Assembly (NCBI RefSeq): GCF_040807025.1
Contig: NC_090951.1
Coordinates: forward strand, 30,159,573-30,223,572
Length of the DNA: 64,000 bases
DNA from: Struthio camelus
Lineage: Eukaryota > Chordata > Aves > Struthioniformes > Struthionidae
Reading direction: 5' to 3'
The position numbers and the translations under genes were made by a program. The notes below the pieces were generated by a model. It was given only the letters and a program-made list of their open reading frames with translations. It was not told the DNA's origin and ran no database searches. Below are positions 18,501 through 30,500 of the stretch, piece by piece (positions within the stretch are counted from its first letter, which is position 1; each line of letters begins with the position of its first letter).

Positions 18501-21500
18501 TGATCTGATTCTAGCCTGAGATAGGGACAGAATTCAAGTAAGTAATTGGTGAGCAGCACTGCTCCAGAGACAATCCAGGATGCTTGTTGCTTCAGGTAGG
18601 CCAGTATTTGCTCACTCATAAATATTGAGCGTTCTGTTACTAGGTTACAGATAATTAAATGCAGAGTTTTGTACAAGGTCAGCTAGTTTTATAGCGTAAG
18701 CTACAGGGGCTAGTTTTGTGCCCTGGACTTTGCCCTCACAGAGGGAAACATCTCAAGCAGGATATGTTCCCACCTGTTCCACAGTCACTTTCTGTCAGCG
18801 CAGTGCTTGTCAGAATAGTTTGCTGACTTGACTGTGGGCTGAGGAAGAGTAATACTGGGTACAGCATGTTAGAAAGAGTCCAATTACCACAGTAGTTACC
18901 ACTAACACACACTGTAAGTATATTTAACAATTGTTTGTCATGCATCCTCCGCCTTTGATTGGATGTTGTGGAAAAGCATCTTTAGCAAGTGTCCCTTGTC
19001 GCTTGTTTTGTTAACAATATAATTAATGCTGCGTTATGAAAAGTATTTCTCTAACCAGTGTGAACCTTCTGAGGAAAAAGTAGGGAAAGTAGGATCAAAA
19101 AAGCTAGAAGAAGAGAGTTTCTACTTTATTTTACCATTTGTTTACTGAGATCAAGATAAAGAGGTTGAAATAGATGCAAAAGGGGTTTCTCACCCTTGGT
19201 GGGACTGCAATTTTTTCATAGTAAGTTTACGCTGTGTTTTTCAGGCCATTTCCAGTGACACGACAGCAGTTTGACAGGGGGAAAGACCGAATAACTCCCT
19301 ATCCCTTCTGTGGGAGCAGAGAACTATAGCTCTCCCGTGCTTTTCTGGGAGCCCTAGGTGTTAGGAGCTTGTATTTCTAAAGGGCAAGGATTGACTGGAG
19401 CTACTGAGATCTTGTGCTGTTGCTATGTGTCGAGAATCTGGAGTTTTGGGGTTGTGTTTTGTTTTTTGTTCTCTGAAATTCATCTTTCATATTTACATTG
19501 TTAGGATTTCAGATATTTATGTGTGGGGAAGAGGGAGAAAAGGAACTTTTCAGGTAGCCTAGTAACTTCTGGTTTAAGTTTGAGCTTTGTTTCTCACTAA
19601 GGTTATGACTGTTACTGCTTGGAGTATTGCAATTGCAGATGAAATCCATCAGGACAGGTGGCTTTGAGCTGGAGTTCCCAGCCTCTGTAAATGTGGGGGA
19701 AGCACAGAGCTGGCTTAACTGTTTAAAATACCTGTTTGAGGATAAAGACTAGAATATAATATTGCTTAATTGACAACTAAAAGGTCTACAATAGCAGTAT
19801 GTATGTTGATTAGTTTTCTAGAGCTATTCCTAATATTCTTGTGTTTTAATTAAAATCTGACCTTTTCAAAATACATTTATAATTTGTAAACTTTTAGATG
19901 CTCAAGGATGAAAGGAACTGCATACATGTGAATTATTACTTTTGCCTCAAGTTAATACTTTAGCAATGGCACAACGTTGTCACTGCGACGCCCAGCACTG
20001 GCAGCAGCGTATGGTTTTTTGCTTATGTGAAGGTTTCGAAGTAGCCCTGGTTTTGCTCTTGCTTTGATTTTGTAACCAGTTCGTGACACTTATGTGACCC
20101 ATTTAGAACGAGTGTGGTGTCATTGTGCTTGCACAGCGTAATTTTTGTAATGTGAGCATGTGTCAACCTTATGCGGGCATCCACACCTAAAGTTTAACTA
20201 GCCATGTCTCTGTTGATGCATCCTTCAAAAATTAGCTAAAGAATAGCGTGCCAGAAAGTGGGGAGAACTTGGAGGATGTGTGCACAGTGCTCTATACGGG
20301 GATGGTCTTTAGGATGCCCTACCACCCTGATAGCTGGTGGAGCAGAAGGACCAGCACCACAGCCAGATTTTCCCAAATCATGGCTAAATACTTTAGTTAC
20401 CAATCGAGTGTCAACCATGCAATTATGGCCATAAACTTTACACAGGACTCTGTCATTAGCCATTGATCATGACTCTTGTTTTTTTCTTGCAGAGCTTGAC
20501 AGGCCATACAACACCCATTGAGAGCCTACAGATCAATACAAACGAGGAACTTATTGTTGCAGGGTCCCAGTCAGGGTCCATTCGAGTTTGGGACCTGGAA
20601 GCTGCCAAAAGTATGTTTCCATGTGTTTTGGCTTCTGTTTATGCATGCTTTTTGGAATATTCTTATGCTTAATATCTTTGCTGACCTGGAAGGTTCCCAG
20701 CTAAGAAGGAGCAGGACGTTGCTTTCGTCTTAATTTCCGATTCTGTTAGAGGGCTTTTGTGCAGTTCCAGCTGAGACTGTAGAGCTGTGTATGCACACTT
20801 GAGCAGAAGTACATACGTATGTTCTGGAGATTGATCTAAGGAACTAGCTTCTAGGATTTTGACCTGAGCATGCTGAAATCTGTATTCCAGATGAGTTTGT
20901 ATGCATCTGTAGGGTAACTAGCCACGTAGAAATTGTATTCAGATTCTCAGCTTAAAATTTTGGACCTTAATTAAAAGGATACTGTAAATCTAAAATCAGT
21001 TTCCAAGTTTTAAGTATTTTAATTTCTGCAGAAGCCCAGGAATCCCCCTGCCTGCTGCTCTCTTGTTCTAATTTTTAGGTTCCATTTTAATTTTCTTTTT
21101 TCCTCAAGTGATTTTCTCGTCCTCTGTTTATGCTTGGCCACATAAATAGACAAGGGCCTAATTTATAATAAATCATAAAAGCTGTATACTCATTGAACTC
21201 TGATCCTTTAAAGGAATACTGTTGAATCATATTTTGTTTATTGCATTTTTCTCAAATGCTAAAGCAGTAACTTTCTGAGTGCATTCCAGCAGAAATACTA
21301 TAAAATGAATGAATGAATGTTTCTTATAGTTTGCTACTTGCTCCTCGTCAGAACATGTAAAAAAACCAGACTTTCATTGGCTGAGCTAAGAAAGCAAAAA
21401 GCAGATGGCATAAATAATAAAGAGCACTTTTTCATTCAGGTGTTTAGAATCAGTTCGGTTATAAAATAGCTTGGCTCAACCAGTGGAAAGTAACTGATCT

Positions 21501-24500
21501 TGCTGAATTTATTACAGACACTGGCTCATAGGTCTAGTACAAATGACTGCTCCTGGTCTGGCTCAAGAGCTAATTTCTGCCATGGGAATAATGAGACTGT
21601 CCCAGATGACTGATGATGGAGAGAGATTGCTTCTGTCATTATGTGAGCAATTTTTCTTCCTCGAAGTTGAGCTCTACATTCATCTCTGCTTTCAGAGATA
21701 TGATGTACCTGTTCTACTGGTCTGTACTGGATTCCAGAATTGCAGGAGGTGTTACTTGGTGGATGACTGGCGGAAGAACTGTGATCATTTTCTTTGCCTC
21801 CTGCTTCCTGAGCATCCCTTCCCTGCACGATCTTTGGGACGCTTCTTGCAAGGGGCAGTTGGAGGAATCCAGTGTAAATGTTGGAACATAAGTGGTGGAA
21901 ACCAGGCATGTGTCCACGCTGTGGCACAGCGACCTAGGAAAGAGTCTGTGTAATATCTGAAAGGCAAACGACGCAGATAGTCAAGTGTCCCTTTCACTTT
22001 TTTGCTAGAAAGTGTTTTTTTCCCTTCACTTTGCACTCTTTGCAACAAGCGGAAGGATAAACAGCTGCCTGACAGCTGCCTCAAAGTGTGACTTTTTAGT
22101 TTTATTTTCAGAGCAGAGACCTTTGAGTTTTATTCATAGATTCCATACCCAAGGACAGGAATTTCATTAGGATCACTGACCACAGGCCCTCTATTGCCGT
22201 TTCTTTGCATTGCAAGGGTAAACTTGGAAATGTTTCCATGGACTAATGCACACAGATGAATAAACTACATCAGGCATGTCTAATGTATATTGTATTAGCA
22301 TCTATTTAATGGTGAAGATAGTATGGCTAAACTGCATGCTGTGTGGGGAAACAAACTGCTACATATTTGCTCCCCATTCTTTCTCTCTGCTCCACTTCTC
22401 TTTTTCCCAGTTCTTCGTACGTTACTGGGTCACAAAGCGAATATCTGCAGCCTCGATTTCCATCCTTTTGGAAGCTTTGTGGCATCTGGTTCTCTGGACA
22501 CAAACATTAAGGTAAAGCCCAGCTTCTCCTAGGGATTGCCCTCTTTACTTGCAGCATCTTTGTTGTGAAGAGGGACAGAATATGTTTTGTGCCAAGCTGT
22601 TGGCGGATGTTGTATATCATCATTTGCATGCATGTGGGCAGGTGTATTTGTGAATGCTTGTGAAATTCTTGCATGTATTTTTACAAGTGTAACTCAATGA
22701 TTCATTTGTGATTCATCTCTTATGGAATGCAGCTCATTCCACAAAGCTCTTGGAGTTTGGTGCCGGATGAGACCTGGTGTTAGCAAGTGTAGATGCACTG
22801 ATTTGTATGGATTGCATCGGCTTTCATCAGGCTGGTATTTGACTCTAGGAGCTGAGCTTCCGTAGTTTGAAATACCTTACAGAAGTGGTTCTCACTTTCA
22901 AAGTTAGGTCAGGAGGTATACCAAGAGCAGACATAGGTTTAGTTGCCCCTTCAGGAGTTTCATTCTACAGCGTTTATCAGCTCTGTGACAGGAATAGCTC
23001 TTGTTCCAATGTGACTCTTGGGGCCGTCCCCCATATGTCATTCTAAGCCTGTGGTTTGTTTCCTTTTCTTCCCTGTAGCTCTGGGATGTAAGAAGAAAAG
23101 GCTGTGTCTTCAGATACAAGGTAAAATGCCTCTCTAGCTTTTGGGAGAAGAGGGGAGGAAAGTTCCTGTCTAGGACAAGTGTGCAAGCCTTTAAGCGATT
23201 ATCTGATTAACTTCTTAGCTTCCTGATATAAAAATAACATCTGCCTCATTTATGAAGTGGTCTTATAAACCTCTGTATGCCTCTTTGAACTGTATGGGGA
23301 CAGGAAATGGTTATTGTAAGAGTCACTGTGGAGTGGTTGACTTCAGCGGGGGGTGGAGAGCATCCATGAGTAAGTGTTTCTTTATACTGTGTTTATTACC
23401 AGGCAAGCCTCCACTGCACTGAGGCGATTCTATTCTTGGGCAAAGAACTCGCTGTACATTAAATTCACCTAGAAACCAACGTAATGGCACAGCAGTCCCG
23501 TCTGACCTCTCAGAAGTTTGTGTAACTTAGAGATTTGTATTAAGCCAGATTTCTATTTACCGCTCTTACACTGATGCAAAAAATGTCTAGATGGTAGAGT
23601 TTATGCCCGTTTAACATGGATAGCTTTTGAGAGTAATTTTTAAGTGTTCTTAAGAGCTGTGGAGTCTCTGATGCAGTTACTTGATTTTATTTTTATTATA
23701 TTATATACAATAGAAAGGTAGAAGCCAGAATTTCCTCTAAAGGAAAAAAACCCACAATGCTACTTATGTTTCTCGTTTCAGGGTCACACACAAGCTGTTC
23801 GGTGTCTCCGATTTAGTCCTGATGGGAAATGGTTAGCCTCTGCTGCTGATGATCACACTGTAAAGGTAATTTATCTGTTAACTATTACTATGACATCCTC
23901 TTTGTAGGCTCATGGTACATAGGACTGCGGGGACTGTCTTTTTACCAGCTCTCTCATAGCCCCCTTTTGTTCATTGGGCAGCAGTGTGAGCCCTGTAGCC
24001 TTGCAGGGGAAGTCTGTTTATGGGGATCTTGTCCAGTGGCCCCAAACATGCAGACATGAGTTGCATCTGATGAAATGTACTTATCCAACAGATGTCTTGG
24101 CACTATACACATGAAAGTTCAAGTTTCAGTGATGGGTAGAATTGTGATACCTGAACATTGGTCTCTGTTGTCTTAGTAAGTGTTACAGGATGAGTTGACC
24201 GCAGCACATTGCTTCACCGTATTATTTTCTGGCTCTGCTCTGGTAATTCAGTTAGAGATGTGCTATATTACACATTGCTCGCAGGAAAAATTAACTGTTA
24301 AAGGATTCAGAGCTTTAGTGTTTTTGTTGGTTTGCTTTTAAGATTTAATTTGCTGGAATAAGTGGAACTGCTCTATTTTATCCCAGTCTCTAAATATAAA
24401 ATAGAAACTTTTTGGGGACAAATTAGCAAGTAAAACTAAATAGAAAATGTAAAAGAGAATGACCAAATAATGGGGGAAAAATGCAGTCTTTAATGACTGG

Positions 24501-27500
24501 GACGGTAGTCCTTCTCTGATCATTGCTTTCCCTGACAAACTTAAGTATGTTCTTGGAGGGGGAGAAGGATTAGAATTGCCAGTAGAAGGAAACGCATAGT
24601 ATGATTCTCTAACATTAAATCTTTTCAAGAGTCTCTCTGTTCTTTCCTTCTTCTAGCTATGGGATCTGGCTGCTGGGAAGATAATGTTTGAATTTACAGG
24701 ACATACTGGCCCAGTAAACGTTGTTGAATTCCATCCCAATGAATACCTTTTGGCTTCTGGCAGCTCTGACAGGTACAGGAGAGGAAAGAGAAAGCAGGGA
24801 ATTGTATATGTCAGCTCCCTTTCCTGATGCCCTGATGTTCCTTTTGAGAACACAGTACATGGGTTTGAGTTGTGTGACAATCCTGTCATTGCAAGAGACT
24901 GTGATTTAGCAAACAACATGTCACATCTGTGATGTGCAGGGTATGGAGATTCTACCTTCTCATCCAAAACTGATGGCACTTTCTGCCATATGCAATAGGC
25001 TTGAGAGGCGCACTGATCCAGCTGACTTTTTATCTGATCAGCTTTGCTATACTAGCAGGCAGTCCTTAGCTCTGGTCAGTTCTAAGAACCTATACATGTT
25101 TAGAGCCTCTGTGCATTTGTGGCTGGATCCACAGATCTTAGCTAGACTAGCTTTCTCTGTAGGTTCGTCATATATGCACAACACTGAAAGTCATTCTAGC
25201 TCTTAGTGTATTATTTAATACTAAATCCTACAGCAGATTCCAGAGAGATGAGCAATGATTTTTCTTCTGTTGTATTACAGGACTGTCCGATTCTGGGACT
25301 TGGAGAAGTTTCAAGTTGTGAGCTGTATTGAAGAGGAGGCCACTCCAGTCAGGTATATTAAATTTCTACCACAGAGACTAAAGGGAGGGTGAAAGGAGGG
25401 TTTCATGAAGGAGACTTTGTTGTGGAAAAGTATGGGCTGCTGGAGATGTTGCACGAGTTCGCGGGATCTGTAGACTCAGTGTTTAAAAACCTGGTCAGAG
25501 GTGTTCAGTGAAATCAGGGATACAGCCCTGGGGTGTTTGTGGCAGTGAGTAAGTTTGGAAAGGTGTGTCTAAATCTTCATCTCCTGCCTTCTCCCAGGTG
25601 TGTTCTTTTCAACCCTGATGGCTGCTGCTTGTATAGTGGCTTCCAGGATTCACTGCGTGTGTACGGCTGGGAGCCAGAACGCTGTTTTGATGTGGTCTTG
25701 GTGAACTGGGGAAAAGTAGCTGACTTATCTATCTGCAACAACCAGCTGGTAAGCTACTGTTTATGAGGAATGGGGAGAGGCAGCTGCAAAACACAAGATA
25801 AAATCCTGCTATGTGCTTGCAGGCCTTCTGAACTTTAAGCCTTGTGTCAGACTGTAAGTGACCAGGCAGTGTGGCTGGCACTTAGACAAAGCTTTTGTGC
25901 TTTTGCGTTCAGCTGCCTCATGCTCCATTTCACTTCTCTTTGACTTCTGGAGGGAGGAACCAGGGCTTGGTTTGACCAGGAATTAGAAACCATACTTGGC
26001 CAAAGCTTCATCAAAATTCATAGTCTTTCATAAAACATGGGCAGTTTCAAATTGAAAAAGCCAAAGCACTGAACTGAGAAATTCTCAAACACTGCTGCTC
26101 AGGGTTACTCCCGTGACTAAGGCTGGCACCCCCCCCCCCCCACACACACACACACTTTTCGGTGAATTACCTTGATCTTTTCCTTTCCTTTTCCAGATAG
26201 GAGTTTCCTTTGCGCAAAGCACAGTCTCCTCTTTTGTTGTGGATCTCAGCAGAGTCACAAAATCAGGTTCCATTCTTCATGGGTTGATCAGGGATGACAA
26301 GCCTCTTGTTCAGCCAACCCCCGCAGGGTCTTCCCTTCGCCGCATCTACGACAGGCCATCAGCTAGCTGCAGCAAGCCACAAAGGTAAGGGAATCTGCTG
26401 GTTTGTCATAATTCCAAGGTTTTGAGAGAACGTACCAGGAGCTTAGCGCTCTTACTCTAACAGGGTCTCTGTGACTGGTCCTGCCAACATCTCTTTTTTT
26501 TTTCACAGCAGGGTGAAGCACAACTCAGAGAGTGAGAGACGCAGTCCCAGCAGTGAAGATGACCGGGATGAGAAGGAATCAAAAGCTGAGATCCAGAACC
26601 CAGAGGACTACAAAGAGATCTTCCAGCCCAAGAACTCCATCTGTTAGTACCAGAGTTTGTTGTGCTTTTGAATGGTGGTTAGATCAGAGCTGTAGGCACT
26701 AAACTGATGCAGAAGTGAACTTTGGCTTACTGTCATAGTTAAAAAACCTTTATTTAATATTCTGTGCTCTAAACCATGGCTCATGTTGGTGACCTACTAG
26801 AAGGTTGCACCTTAACTAGGGTGCAGTGATGTCTGGTTGAGGTCTCGCCAGTGTGTGCATGCAGCTTTCCTGTCCTGATTAGGAAGGTCCATTGTGTTAC
26901 AGGATCTCTTTGCTTGGGATTCTGGTGTATACAAAATCAGGAATTTCCAGCAGCCTCCATTAAAGAAGAAGAGAGAAAATTTTGTTCAAGCAGTTGTTGT
27001 TTAGGAGGCACAAGACCCTCCTCTCATTTTTCTGTAAATGTGAAAAATGAGATATACTATCCAAATGATTAATAGTCATTGTTTTGATTTACGTATGTTA
27101 GAATTTAGTTGGATGTGAAGTTTTTCTAATATAATTTGTCATGACAGTGCTTTTTCTTACAGTTCATCTCCCTTCAGCAATGAAATGTGTGGGTTAATTT
27201 TGCCCCTCCCAGTCATGATGGCTAAAAACCTTCGACTAAACTCAACAATAACACTAAGTTCCGGAGTAGATAACTCTGCTTGCTGTATCACCGATTGCCT
27301 AATCTGTGGCATTGTTGGAGTTCTCCCAGCTCCAAGGCTGACCTATCACTAATCTGTAGCCTTGGATGCTCCATCAGTTTTTTCCCCCCCTCCCCCTCTT
27401 TTTCTGTAGCTCGAACTCCTCCACGAAACAATGAGCCCTTTCCAGCCCCTCCTGAGGATGGTGAGTATAAAAATGACCCCTTGGAGTGAATGAGGTTAAG

Positions 27501-30500
27501 AGCCCTTAGATGTGGAAAGTTGCATCTCTGCAGAAATGACTACCTCTAGTCTAGCTATACAGACCTGTTTGCTGTAAGCTTCTCCCAAAAGGAACAATCA
27601 GTTTCTGCTTTTCCACTTCTTTCCGTCTTGGTAGAGCCTGTAACTGTAAAGGAAGCAGTGAAGCCCAGCCAAGCTGTGGATGTCCAGACCCCATTGCCAA
27701 AGCAGGAACATGTACGTACTGTATAACCTGTTAATAACTCTTCACACCCCCACCATATGAAAGATATATGAGTGCCTGAGACTTTACTGTTTCTTATCAA
27801 GCCGATTCCTTTATTGAAGAGCAGTAAAGGTGCAGCTCTGATCTGTGGTAGGCCATGTGTCTCACTGGAGCGGTAGGCTTGAAGGCCGGGCCTCCAGCAG
27901 ATGTTGATTCTACTGCTTTTGTTCGTTTCTCATCGTTTCAGTCTGGTTTCTCCTTCCATCTCAAAATTGGGGCGCTCTGAGGAGACACAAGTGACAGATT
28001 TCTGAGGATGCTCAAACTGAGACTACTTAATAGCCAAAATCTCAGTCAGCCTACATGACAGGATACGTTATACTAACACCTTTAGAATTCCCTCTTTGCC
28101 TTTGAGCTGGCCATAGCCCATTGCCTTAATTTTAGATGCTAGTATCAATGACAGCACTCAGCATTTTTGCTGGAGCATCCCCATATTCTTCTCAAACCTT
28201 AATTAATTCTCGCTGTATACCTGAGAGATATTTTATTGCCTCTTAAGCCATGCTAGCAAATCAGAGACTGTTTTTGCGTTAGGAGGCTGCTTTGAGAGGG
28301 AAGTGGGTCAGGAAAGAGGGCGTCTGACTAGGGCCAGATTGTTGTTGCTGTAGCTCTCATTCAACTTTCTTCTGCAGTCTGACCCAGTTCAGAGGCCTCC
28401 GGTTGCCTCCTCAACTCCTGTGACCAGAACAGAGTCATCAGTGATTCCTGCAGCAAGGAACGAGCCCATTGGCCTGAAGGCCTCTGACTTTTTACCAGTA
28501 AGTTTCTCTGCACAAAAATGTCCAGATTGGTTCTGTGTTAGGTGTCATCGGAAAGGGGGTCCTCAGAGGTATAGGAGGGTCTTTTCAGGTATTTTCTGCA
28601 GCCTGCGGTCCTCGTTATTGAATGCAGCAGCCAAAGAACACGTTATATTCTGTTCTCCCTCTGCTCACTTCGTTCTTTCCCTTCCAGCCTACTCTCCTGC
28701 CTCCCAACTGCCTTGACTTGCAGTTCCTGTTGAATTAGTAGCTCAGGATCGCTGGACTGGGCCCCCATTGTGCTTGGCATTAGGCTGATGCAAACACAAC
28801 GGTATTGGTCCATGCTCACTGAGAACATATGGTTAAAGCAGAGAACAAGGACGCTGATCCATTCCATTCCATGTGCTAGACAGTGATTCATTTAGAAAAT
28901 TGATGTCTGCCATTACACATATACAATTATTTCACAAGAATCTTTGCCTCTTGCATCTCAGGCGCTTCTTTGCCTCACTCAGGAGGATGTGCCCTGTTCC
29001 AATACAAGAGAAAGACCAGAGCACCCTCATGATCCCAAACTCAAAACGTGAACTGATGAAGTAGAGGTTCCAGCTTGGCCTAGGCAGGAATCAAACTTAG
29101 CATCTGAAAAATTGTGCAAGATAGATGTTTTTTAATATATGCTTCTGATTTCAGAAGAACATTTTGCGTTGAAAAATAGGGCTTGCATGGAAACTTTTCA
29201 TCAAAATGTATTGGCTTTGAAAACTTAATTTGTCTTCACTTTTTTCCTTTCTTAATTTTGAAAGTTTTTCCAAGGCTTCAAACTTCTGTTTGTGATTAAC
29301 CTAGTAGAAAACACAGAAGTGAGTAGCTGAAATCGGAACAAATTGAGCGTTTCCATATCAAAGCGTTCTTAAAACAGTCTGCTTAGGGGTCAGTATCTCC
29401 AGGCCAAAATCAGCTCTCACCTAGGTCTTGAGAAAGCTCCTACCCTTTCTGCACCATCCTGCTGTGTTATTGCTTCTCCATTGGTGTCTGTATTTGCAGG
29501 CTGTGAAAAACCAAAGTCAGACTGAGCTCGTGGATGAGGAAGCCATGTCCCAGATCAGGAAAGGCCATGAGACCATGTGTGTGGTGCTCACTAGCCGCCA
29601 CAAGAACCTGGACACTGTGCGGGCTGTATGGAGCACTGGTGACATTAAGGCAAGGATGTGGAGATATTTGAGGATCAGTAGGGGAGCAGCTGAGCAGCTT
29701 TCTTGGCTGGGCTGGAACTGATTTTCTCTTGTGCAAAATGTGGGTTTTCACAGCTTCTCTCCCCAGCAGCATGCCACAGAGTGCTGCTGTGTCCAAATTG
29801 TGGTTGTATAGCCCCAAAGAAATGGGGAGAGAAGTTTCTTATGCGAGAATTGTCTTCTCTTCTCTAACAAACTTTCCACGTTTCCTCTACTTTGACTTTG
29901 GAAAGCAGTGCTTGCTAATTGCATTAGTCTAGCCAGTTCAAACTTTGCAATAAATTTATTCTAGTTCCCTTTCTCTCTCAGACCTCTGTGGACTCTGCTG
30001 TGGCAATCAACGATCTCTCTGTTGTTGTGGACCTCTTGAATATTGTCAACCAGAAAGCGTAAGTCTTGGGGAGCTAGTGGTTGGGGTACACAAGAACTAT
30101 CTAGCTGGGTGTCAGGAGTACTGCATCGTACCTGCCTCTCATCCAGTGGGCCAAGACATGCATATACTTGCATGTTTCAAGACATGAAATGCATATGCTT
30201 TTAGTCAAATCTTCAAGTCTGTAGTGCTGGTAGTTGTACAGGGTCTTTCCTATAGGCAAATGATGTCTCACAAGGAAAATCAAAAGTTTCAGAGCTTCAT
30301 CAAATGATTCTTCGAGGAGTCGGTAAAAAAACGAGAGAACCTGCCGTTTTCTGTCACAAGGGGGAGTCAGTGAACTTACTCAGTAAACCAGAGTGCAGCT
30401 GGCTGGGATTTTTTGTCAGAAAGCATTATTTGTGTTGAATGAGCCTTGTAAGGCCTCAGTGTCCAGTCTTAGAATGTATCCTTTTCTTTCCAGGTCTCTC

